The notes below the pieces were generated by a model. The model ran no database searches. It had not been told where the DNA came from and saw only the letters and a list, made by a program, of their open reading frames with translations. A stretch of DNA of 32,557 nucleotides, from positions 1-32,557 of the forward strand of contig JASHPN010000310.1 of NCBI GenBank assembly GCA_030038175.1. The letters are read 5' to 3'. This document shows positions 7,800 to 15,927 of this stretch, piece by piece. Numbering within the stretch: the first letter of the stretch is position 1; each line of letters opens with the position of its first letter. Both the position numbers and the translations under genes were made by a program. This DNA is from Verrucomicrobiia bacterium (GTDB taxonomy: Bacteria > Verrucomicrobiota > Verrucomicrobiia > Limisphaerales > UBA11358).

Positions 7800-8245
7800 T
7801 CAATCCGGGATTTCCCATTTGACCACGTGGTTGAGGGCGTCAAATTGAGTTTTCCTAATCGGTTGCATCATTTTCATTCCATCGCCTGACTTGTCAAGCC
7901 ATTTTTCTCCAAAACCATGAGAGGCTCGTGCCGATAAAAGGGGAAGACGATGTCGCTCCTGACGGAGCTTGCTGTTCAATTGGGTTGGTTTTCAAAGATG
8001 CCAGCCGTACGGGCTTGAAACGAGGACGCGGAATTTATAACGGGTCATTCGGACGCGGGACAAATTTTAGTTAGGGCTCGACGGAGTCTCGCCCCACCCA
8101 GAACGCCGTCGCGCAAGGCGATGGCGGGGCAAGCAGGCAGGATGCCTGCCCGACGGGGGATTTGTGGGTGCCGGCTTTCGAGGACGACCCGCCTCCGCTC
8201 AAATGCTGCGGCGCGGCCAGGGACGACAACGAGGACGATTGAGGG
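7800..8245. other. Intergenic region with palindromic repeats
   Basis: This holds the 5' region of the propeller gene and the 3' region of the GntR gene. On the minus strand TTGACA occurs at about 7894-7899, a perfect -35 box, but no convincing -10 follows. From about 8070 to 8240 the sequence turns into intergenic repeat material ('GGCTCGACGGAGTCTCGCC', the palindrome at 8133-8149). No gene is supported. Confidence 0.6.
8133..8149. repeat. Palindromic repeat GCAGGCA/TGCCTGC
   Basis: GCAGGCA (8133-8139) and TGCCTGC (8143-8149) form a perfect 7-base stem around GGA. The reverse complement, GGCAGGCATCCTGCCTGC, is nearly identical to the palindrome at 19181-19202, so these are two copies of one dispersed repeat family. 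Confidence 0.65.
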
Positions 8246-8977
8246 TCACTTCCTCGGTTGGGCTTTGGCTGAGAAGCGGTACATATCGCCGCGATAGACG
8301 GCGTTTTCCATTTCCACAATAATGCCTTTGCCGCAGACGGACGCGCCTTCGACGCGAAAGGCGGGGATGGGGTGGCTGGCCTCAAACGCTTTAAGGCATT
8401 CACCTTCCAGGATGATGGCGCTGAGCATTTGATTGATTTCGGTCAATTGAATGCCGTATTCGCGCTCGTAAATGTCGTAGAGCGAGCGTTCGAGGTTTTT
8501 GCGATGAATGTCCGGGCAGAGCCGCAGGGAAATATAGCGGATTTCCTTCATCATGGGAATGCCATCGGCCAGGCGCAGGCGTTCAATCTCGCAAAAGGGA
8601 CCTTTCAACGTGACCACACGGCCATTGATGCGCTGGCTGTGATCGTCGTTGCGGAGGTGGAATCCCAACAATTTTGTGGTCGGCTTGCGTCCGGCTTCGA
8701 TCATGTTTTTGCTGAAGCCGAAGATCCGGTCAATCGAGCGCACGACGGCGTAATCGCAAACGAACGTTCCCTTGCCTTTGACGCGGGTGACCAGGCCGGC
8801 TTCCTGCAATTCATTGAGGACCTTTCGGGCGGTGGTATTGCTGACGCGATATTTCTCGATGATCTCGTTTTCCGAGGGCACCGGCGCGCGGGGCGGGAGC
8901 TTGCCTTGCTGAATGAGCGCCGCGATTTCGCGGCTGATCTCAAAATATTTGGGCGGATGATAAGAATTGGGCATCAT
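8246..8977 (-). CDS. GntR/HutC-family transcriptional regulator with UTRA effector domain
   Basis: A 243-residue cytoplasmic DNA-binding regulator. The start is uncertain: ATG 8977 or the adjacent ATG 8974 sits 8 residues before the conserved domain, while a GTG at 9055 would add 26 unconserved-looking residues. The N-terminal winged helix covers about residues 10-75: 'YFEISREIAALIQQGKL', then the family signature 'PSENEIIEKYRVSNTTARKVL' region and 'GLVTRVKGKGTFV'. The C-terminal UTRA-type domain contains 'RLRLADGIPMMKEIRYIS' and 'AFEASHPIPAFRVEG' and binds a small ligand, often a sugar phosphate, in this subfamily. It lies head-to-head with the LamG gene at 9214 and upstream of the propeller gene in the same direction, so either could be its target. 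The ligand is unknown. Confidence 0.9.
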   Translation of the reverse strand: MMPNSYHPPKYFEISREIAALIQQGKLPPRAPVPSENEIIEKYRVSNTTARKVLNELQEAGLVTRVKGKGTFVCDYAVVRSIDRIFGFSKNMIEAGRKPTTKLLGFHLRNDDHSQRINGRVVTLKGPFCEIERLRLADGIPMMKEIRYISLRLCPDIHRKNLERSLYDIYEREYGIQLTEINQMLSAIILEGECLKAFEASHPIPAFRVEGASVCGKGIIVEMENAVYRGDMYRFSAKAQPRK

Positions 8978-9213
8978 GCGCACTAAAACGGTATGCTTCC
9001 GGTCGGGACGGCTCAAGTCAATTTCACGCGACCGGATATTTAACACGACTGTCACATGACATTCGGCTCCGCCATGTTTATACTGGCGACCTCTGTTAGA
9101 TTAGGTGTCATCATTAATTAATGGGAGTACACACAAAAAACTTGACTCGAATTGGCGCATGAGGATACATAGTGCGTCAACGCGGTAACGTGGAGTAAAT
9201 TTCGCAAAAAGCT

Positions 9214-12200
9214 ATGAAAACCAACCTGTTTAAATCGGCAATTCTGGCCACGCTTATCCTTTGTGCGGCAAAAAGCGGCGCGCAGGCGCAATCGGCCTTT
9301 TCCAACGCGGTGATCAATTTGAATCCTGTGGCCTATTGGCCTTTGCAGGAAACGGCCCAACCTTCCGCGGCGGACGTCGAGGCGAATCTCGGTTCGCTGG
9401 GGCCGGCGGCCGACGCTTATTATGCGGGCACGAATGTCATTCATTCTGTCGCCGGCGCTACCGGGGACGGGAATTCCGCGGACGATTTCCAGAATTTGCC
9501 CGGCAGCTTCCTGGCCGTGCCGCTGGCGACCAACGGTATCGCCTTGGCGTCGGGTCCGTTCACGGTTGAGGCCTGGATTTATCCGACGAATATCGCAGCG
9601 GTTTCGACTATTCTGGCGCAGACCGGCCCGGCCGGCTCGGGGGGGCTGAACGGCGGGGTAAATTCCGCCGGCTGGTCGCTGAACCAAAATTATATTCCCT
9701 CAGTGAACAGTCCCGCCGGCGGTTGCTGGTCGTTTCATGTTTATAACGGCGCGGGTTTCACGGGAGGGGCAGAAGCGGTCGCGTATGGCCTGGCGCCAAA
9801 TCAGTGGTTTCATCTCGTGGGCGTCTTCGACGGAACAAATGCTTATTTGTATGTGGACGCGACAAATTCCGGTTTGAGCAGCCCGATCAATGGAAGCTAC
9901 GTTCAGGACACGTGGGATCCGTTGACGATCGGTTGCGGACGTGGATTGAACAATAATTTATTCGGCGGTTCGATTGACGAAGTGGCCGTCTATACCAATG
10001 CCCTCACGGCGTCCCGGATTCTGGCCCATTACCAGGCCGCAAAAGGAAGCGGATATTCGACTACGGTGTTGAGCGACAATCCGGCCATGTATTGGCGGAT
10101 GGATGCGCCATTCAACCCCGCCGCGGCTTCGTATCCCCTTGCCGGCAGCTATGGCAGCAGCGCTGCGGATGGCGGATTTTATCTTTCCGGCACGACGCCG
10201 GGATTGGCCGGACCACCCTACGCCGGCCTGGCGCCCGGCGTTTCCTGCGGGTTTAACGGCCTGGGCACCGATTCGACCAACAGCCTCGCGGTTTATACCA
10301 ACCAGGTTCTTTATTCCGCCAACGTTGCCGATTCAGGCGTCCTGATCACCAATGTGGATCCGTTGTTGAACACCAGTTCGAACGACCTGACCGTTGCCAT
10401 TTGGTTTAAAGCCAACCCGGCGGACACGGACGCGCGGTTTCAGACGATGATCGGCCATGGCAACAACTCATGGCGCTTGAATTTTGACAACGGCAGCGGT
10501 GTCGGCGGGAAAGTGACATTTAATCCGGGCATGGGCAGCGATCTGGTGTCCTCCGGCACGTTCAACGACGGCGCCTGGCACTTCGCGGTGGGTGTTTATT
10601 ACAATTCGGGCGTCGCGAGCGCCAACAACGCCGGCTGGCTGGCGACCAATTATCTTTACGTGGACGGCATTCTCAACGGCACCGCTCTCGTCACGAACAA
10701 AGCCGCGGCGACGAGCACGACTAATATTTTGATTGGCGGCGCGCCGGATTACGTGGCAAACGGCCTGAACAACACTTACAACCAGCGGTTCTTTGCCGGG
10801 AGCCTGGCGCAGGCGGCGTATTTCAACACTGCGCTGACGCCGGCACAAATCCAGGCGCTTTATGATTCCGCCGGCGCGCCGCCGGCGATTCAAACGCAGC
10901 CCGCGGCCGCGGCCACGGCCAATGGCGGCACGACCAACGTCTTCACCGCGGTAGCAGGGGGCGACACCAACCTGATGTACCAGTGGTATTACAGCAGCAG
11001 CTCAAATTACAACGGGACGGCGGTTGCCTCGGGCGCGGGCATTGTCAACGGCCCGACGAATACGACGCTTACGATAACCAACCTGACAGCCGCGGACAGC
11101 GGTTTCTATTATTTGATTGTTACGAATAATTACGGGTCGGCCACCAGCATTTTGTCCCAGTTGACGGTCGTCGCCACTCCGGTAATCACCGGCCAAAATC
11201 CAACCGGGCCGTTCGGCATGTTTGCCGGGCAATATTTCAACCTTTCAGTCACCGCGACCGGCCCTGGGTTGGTGTATCAATGGCTGACCAACGGCGTGGC
11301 TGACACGAGCGCCGGAACCAGCTCGGCTTATTCATTGGCTGCGGTTGCCACGGCCGCGACCGGCAGCACTTACCAGTGCATTGTCACAAACTCGTACGGT
11401 TCAGCCACCAGCCTGCTGGCGACGCTGACGGTGCAATTGCTTCCGGCCTTCATCACGAACAGCATTTACAGCAGCAATATCCTGGCGCTCAAGCCGGCCG
11501 CTTATTGGCCGATGCACGAAATCGAGACGCCCCCGCATGGGGACATAGAAACCAACTATGGCAGCCTCGGGCCGCTGGCGGATGGATACTATGCCGATTG
11601 GAGTTATCCTGGCTCAAATGTCACGCACCAGATTACCGGCGCGCTGGCCGGCGACAGCGATTCGGCCGCCAGTTTTTACGGCACCGGCAGCACGGGCACG
11701 GGCTATATGCTTGTTCCGCGCACACTGGCGACAGGCCTGACTCCGCCGTTCACGGTTGAGGCATGGGTCCGTCCCGTGGGTTCCACATCCGGCGATGTTA
11801 TTTCCCAATATGGCTACGGAGTGGATTCTGATAACGCCGGAAATAATTACGGTTTTCGCCTGATGTGGGGGACGAACGATTTTCAGGTGGGTTATGGCAA
11901 TGGCACCAGTTCCGGATACACCGCGATCATCGGAAATTCGCACACTGCGGGCCAATGGTATCATGTAGCCGTGACATATGACGGAACCAATGCAATTCTG
12001 TATGTCAACGGGCAACAAGACACGAGCGGGCAACTTCCGTTTTCATTTGATCCGGCGCTGCCGTTGACCGTTGGCAGCGGTTTTTGGAGCAGCACCGGTC
12101 CCACCCACGGTTTTGAAGGCGGCGTAGATGAAGTGGCTATCTACACCAATTTGCTCACGCAACAACAAATTGCCAATGATTATGCGGCTGGAACCAGCCC

Positions 12201-15200
12201 CACCGGCAATTATTTCCAGACAATTTTAGGCAATGGTCCGGCCCTTTATTACCGCATGGACGCGCCCACCTACACGCCTCCGCCGGTTACCGTTCTGCCG
12301 GGGTTAACCAACTATGGAACCGTGGCTTTGAACGGTGTTTATAATGCCAATTGCGCCCCGGGCGGCTTGTCGCCGGGACCCAATATCGCCGGCACGCCCA
12401 TCGCTTTTCTCAGCGGCACCCATGCGACCGCCGGAAACGGCCTGAGCGCGTTTGCCGATGCCGGATACAGCGCGGCGCTGAATCCGACCGGACGCGTGCC
12501 CATCAGCGTATCCTGCTGGTTCAAAGCCAATCCCACGGACAACCGGTTTCAGATTCTTTTCGGCAACGATTCCACCTGGCGTTGCGCCATGGATGGCACG
12601 GTTGGCAGGGTCCATTTCAACGCCGGCGCGGGCGGGGAAATTACTTCGTCCGGCGTCTATAACGATGGCAATTGGCACCAGCTCGTCGGCGTCTATAATG
12701 GCACTGTCGGCAGCAATAATTTCCTTTACGTGGACGGTGTGCTTGACAGCACCAGCTCCACGGCGACCAACGCGGTTGCCGCCAACCCGTTGGATATCCT
12801 GATGCTCACGGATCCGGAATACACAAACAGCCCAATTGGACCGGGACGGCAATTCGGCGGCAGCGTCTGTGAAGTGGCGTTCTGGACCAACACCATCCTC
12901 AGCGCGAGCCAGGTGCAGGCGCTGTATAATTCCGCGGGCGTCCGGCCGTTCGTTACGGCCCAGCCGGTCAGCGGCCGGGGCGTCAACGGCGGCGCCGGCA
13001 GTTATATCTATTTTGGAGTCACGGCGGATGGTTCAACGTCCCTGGGATATCAATGGTATTTCAACACCACGTCAAATTACAATGGCGCAACGGCGCTGGC
13101 GGACAACACCGTGCATTATCAGGGTTCCCAAACAACGCAGGTGACCGTTACCAACCTGACCGGCAATGACACCGGTTACTATTATGTCGTCATTACCAAC
13201 AGCTTCGGTTCAGCGACCAGCCAATTGGCGAGTTTAACGGTATATATGGCGCCCAGTGTCGCCGGCCAGTTGCCCATGACCTATACGAATCTATTCATAT
13301 TGTTTGCCGGGGCGAGTCCGACCTTCTCAGTATCAATCAATGGCGCCGCGCCTCTGTATTATCAGTGGTTCACCAATGGTATTTCCACCGGGCCGGCCAC
13401 CACCACGGGCACGAACCTTGCCCTGTCCGACGTGCAAAATAATTTCACGAATTATTGCGTGATCACAAACTCGTCCGGCTCGGTCACCAGCGCGCTTTGG
13501 AGCGCCCTGGTCATCCCGGCTCCCACGGCGCCCTATCCCCAGGCCGTCCTGGCGGATAATCCGGTGGGATATTGGCGCATGGATGACGTGAACGAAGATG
13601 GCGGTGAAAATTACGGCGGCGATAACGGGTATATTTGCCACGATTACATTGGCGGCAACGATGGCATCTATACCAATGTCTCTCTTAACAATGCAAATTA
13701 CGATCCGGCGACCGATCCCACGGAGTCGTCGGCGGAGTTTGGCGAAACCGGCAACTCTTTCTATGACAGCTTTGCCGGGCAAATTGAAGGCGTTGATTTT
13801 GCGTCCGCCACGACGACGAATTTCACGGTCGAATGCTGGGCCAACGGTTATTTGGGATCCGAGACCACCGGATATGCGATCTTAAGCAAGGGCGTCTATA
13901 GCTTGAATGACTCAATGGTTTTTGACTTCAATTCCTCATCGGCCCACTATTTCCGCTTCTATGTCCGTTCTGCGAACGGAACGGTCTATCAGTGTGCTTC
14001 GACCAAGAGCGCTGATGGAAACTGGCACCATTTGGTCGGCGTATGCAATGAAAGCGCCGGACTGGTGAGCTTTTATATTGACGGCGCGCTCGCCGCTTCC
14101 ACCTCAATTCCCACCACGGCCGGACTGTATGAACCGGATTATCCGATGAGCATTGGCGCGGTCCAAAATAGCTCTGAAACAGTCCAATATACGTTGCAAT
14201 TTTATGGCTTTGTCAATGACGTGGCGGTATTTAATTACGCTTTGACGGCGGGGCAAATTAGCGCCCAATTCGCCGCCTCGGGTACCTTGCCCATTATCAC
14301 GCAACAACCGGTTGCAGCCACCAATGTGGATTTTGGGGGGACCCTGGCGGTGCCCGTTGGGGTTATCGGGACCATGCCATTGTCCTATCAATGGTACAAC
14401 GCTGCCAACAACAACGCGATTGGCGGCCAGACTAACTCGACCCTCGTCGTCAAGGACATGACGTCCGGAACCAACTACTATCTGACAATAGCCAATAGTT
14501 TTGGCACGACTAATACTTCCTTAGTCAGCGTGGGCGTCATTTCCGGCGCGCCGCAGATCTATGCCGGCATCAATCCGACCAACTGGGCGACCTACACGGG
14601 CGGTTCCGTGACCTTCTCCGTTACGGCTTACGGGTCGGCGCCGATTTATTACCAATGGTATGAGAATGGGACGGCGATTTCTTTGGCGACCAATTCCAGC
14701 TACACGGCGATTGCGACCCTGGGCACCAATATCTACGACTGCGCGGTCAGCAACGCCTATAACGGAGGCAGCATCGCCAATAGCGGCGCCGCTTCGCTGA
14801 TCGGCGTAAGCAAGCCGTCAGATCCTTATTCGCAACAGGTGCTCAATAACGGGCCAATCGCGTATTGGCGTTTGGATGAAACCAACGGCAATATCGCCAA
14901 CGATTACGTTGGCGAGCATGATGCCCTTTATACGAACGTCGAGTTGGGTGTGCCTGATTACAACCAGGCATTCCCCGACACGGCCGCGGATTTCGGCGTC
15001 CTGGCCGCCAGCGGCAGTTTCGCCGGAGAAATCAATAATTCGAGCAATGGCCTCCCCACGATTGATTTTTCGAGCGAAGCCAACGCGGAGTTTTCCGTCG
15101 AAGCGTGGGTGAATGCCGGCAGTTCGCAGCCGGCCGACACATGCATCATGTCCAAGGGTTACAGTGGCAATGAGCAATTCGATCTGGATACCTATGGCGG

Positions 15201-15798
15201 CGATTTCCGCTTCTTCGTTCGCGATGAAGCGAACGTGGTCCACACCTGCACTGCCTCGACCGGCCCGGATGGCAATTGGCATCATCTGGTGGGTGTGTGC
15301 GACGAAATCAATGGTCTGATGCATCTCTACGTGGACGGCGTGGACTCGGCTGATGCAAGCATCGAGGCCGGTAAGAGCGTAATTGCGGCCACTGGCGCCG
15401 CCGATCCGCAGGCCAACCTTGTCAATATTGGCGCGCGGGCGTCGAGCCAATCCAACACTTCCTTCAATTACCAATTGGATGGCATCATCAGCGACGCGGC
15501 CATTTACGGCTTCGCCCTGAGTTCGAATCAGGTGTCCGCAGACTATCTGGCCGGTTTGGCATCCGGCATCAACACCAATCCAACCAACATCGTTTCCTCG
15601 GTGTCGGGCAAGGTGCTGACGTTGAGCTGGCCCGCCGATCACATTGGCTGGCAATTGCAGGCGCAGACCAACAACCTCTTGAAAGGCATCGGCGCCAATT
15701 GGGTCAATGTCAGCGGTTCGTCCACGACCAATCAGGTTGCCATACCGATCAACCTGACGAACGGCGCGGTCTTTTACCGCCTGATCTACCAGCCTTAA
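9214..15798 (+). CDS. Giant secreted multidomain LamG / Ig-like protein
   Basis: A 2194-residue protein starting at ATG 9214 with a signal peptide (cut near residue 25, 'GAQA-QS'). By eye the order is LamG 35-275, LamG 287-550, Ig 556-657, Ig 657-746, LamG 758-996, LamG 1004-1240, Ig 1245-1346, Ig 1348-1434, LamG 1445-1690, Ig 1693-1781, Ig 1779-1870, LamG 1876-2113, C-terminal domain 2130-2194. LamG units open with 'NPVAYWPLQE' or 'YWRMD' and carry 'WHHLVGVCD..YVDG'. Ig units carry 'YQWYxNG' and 'YxCxVTNxxGSATS'. The tail ends '..LTNGAVFYRLIYQP'. LamG and Ig folds bind glycans or proteins, so surface adhesion or polysaccharide binding is inferred; no enzyme domain is seen. The gene is followed by a strong terminator and is probably monocistronic. 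Confidence 0.9.
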   Translation: MKTNLFKSAILATLILCAAKSGAQAQSAFSNAVINLNPVAYWPLQETAQPSAADVEANLGSLGPAADAYYAGTNVIHSVAGATGDGNSADDFQNLPGSFLAVPLATNGIALASGPFTVEAWIYPTNIAAVSTILAQTGPAGSGGLNGGVNSAGWSLNQNYIPSVNSPAGGCWSFHVYNGAGFTGGAEAVAYGLAPNQWFHLVGVFDGTNAYLYVDATNSGLSSPINGSYVQDTWDPLTIGCGRGLNNNLFGGSIDEVAVYTNALTASRILAHYQAAKGSGYSTTVLSDNPAMYWRMDAPFNPAAASYPLAGSYGSSAADGGFYLSGTTPGLAGPPYAGLAPGVSCGFNGLGTDSTNSLAVYTNQVLYSANVADSGVLITNVDPLLNTSSNDLTVAIWFKANPADTDARFQTMIGHGNNSWRLNFDNGSGVGGKVTFNPGMGSDLVSSGTFNDGAWHFAVGVYYNSGVASANNAGWLATNYLYVDGILNGTALVTNKAAATSTTNILIGGAPDYVANGLNNTYNQRFFAGSLAQAAYFNTALTPAQIQALYDSAGAPPAIQTQPAAAATANGGTTNVFTAVAGGDTNLMYQWYYSSSSNYNGTAVASGAGIVNGPTNTTLTITNLTAADSGFYYLIVTNNYGSATSILSQLTVVATPVITGQNPTGPFGMFAGQYFNLSVTATGPGLVYQWLTNGVADTSAGTSSAYSLAAVATAATGSTYQCIVTNSYGSATSLLATLTVQLLPAFITNSIYSSNILALKPAAYWPMHEIETPPHGDIETNYGSLGPLADGYYADWSYPGSNVTHQITGALAGDSDSAASFYGTGSTGTGYMLVPRTLATGLTPPFTVEAWVRPVGSTSGDVISQYGYGVDSDNAGNNYGFRLMWGTNDFQVGYGNGTSSGYTAIIGNSHTAGQWYHVAVTYDGTNAILYVNGQQDTSGQLPFSFDPALPLTVGSGFWSSTGPTHGFEGGVDEVAIYTNLLTQQQIANDYAAGTSPTGNYFQTILGNGPALYYRMDAPTYTPPPVTVLPGLTNYGTVALNGVYNANCAPGGLSPGPNIAGTPIAFLSGTHATAGNGLSAFADAGYSAALNPTGRVPISVSCWFKANPTDNRFQILFGNDSTWRCAMDGTVGRVHFNAGAGGEITSSGVYNDGNWHQLVGVYNGTVGSNNFLYVDGVLDSTSSTATNAVAANPLDILMLTDPEYTNSPIGPGRQFGGSVCEVAFWTNTILSASQVQALYNSAGVRPFVTAQPVSGRGVNGGAGSYIYFGVTADGSTSLGYQWYFNTTSNYNGATALADNTVHYQGSQTTQVTVTNLTGNDTGYYYVVITNSFGSATSQLASLTVYMAPSVAGQLPMTYTNLFILFAGASPTFSVSINGAAPLYYQWFTNGISTGPATTTGTNLALSDVQNNFTNYCVITNSSGSVTSALWSALVIPAPTAPYPQAVLADNPVGYWRMDDVNEDGGENYGGDNGYICHDYIGGNDGIYTNVSLNNANYDPATDPTESSAEFGETGNSFYDSFAGQIEGVDFASATTTNFTVECWANGYLGSETTGYAILSKGVYSLNDSMVFDFNSSSAHYFRFYVRSANGTVYQCASTKSADGNWHHLVGVCNESAGLVSFYIDGALAASTSIPTTAGLYEPDYPMSIGAVQNSSETVQYTLQFYGFVNDVAVFNYALTAGQISAQFAASGTLPIITQQPVAATNVDFGGTLAVPVGVIGTMPLSYQWYNAANNNAIGGQTNSTLVVKDMTSGTNYYLTIANSFGTTNTSLVSVGVISGAPQIYAGINPTNWATYTGGSVTFSVTAYGSAPIYYQWYENGTAISLATNSSYTAIATLGTNIYDCAVSNAYNGGSIANSGAASLIGVSKPSDPYSQQVLNNGPIAYWRLDETNGNIANDYVGEHDALYTNVELGVPDYNQAFPDTAADFGVLAASGSFAGEINNSSNGLPTIDFSSEANAEFSVEAWVNAGSSQPADTCIMSKGYSGNEQFDLDTYGGDFRFFVRDEANVVHTCTASTGPDGNWHHLVGVCDEINGLMHLYVDGVDSADASIEAGKSVIAATGAADPQANLVNIGARASSQSNTSFNYQLDGIISDAAIYGFALSSNQVSADYLAGLASGINTNPTNIVSSVSGKVLTLSWPADHIGWQLQAQTNNLLKGIGANWVNVSGSSTTNQVAIPINLTNGAVFYRLIYQP

Positions 15799-15831
15799 CA
15801 GCCCGATAAAAATCTCCGGGTATCGCGCAGC

Positions 15832-15871
15832 GGGATGTTCGGCCTCGTGCTGAACATCCCCTGGTCTTTTT
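15832..15871 (+). terminator. Rho-independent terminator of the LamG gene
   Basis: GGGATGTTC (15832-15840) pairs perfectly with GAACATCCC (15852-15860), and the stem can extend inward by three more pairs around a 5-base loop. It is followed by CTGGTC and five T residues (15867-15871). It lies 34 bases after the LamG stop codon and separates that gene from the next. Confidence 0.85.
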
Positions 15872-15927
15872 ACTCACTGAATCCTTGAAAATTAAATCGG
15901 CTCGCCCCAATATGTTATAACCGGCCT

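Noticed and set aside
8978-9055. GTG start at 9055 for the GntR regulator
   Set aside because: The added 26 residues look unlike the family, and the domain starts soon after ATG 8977.
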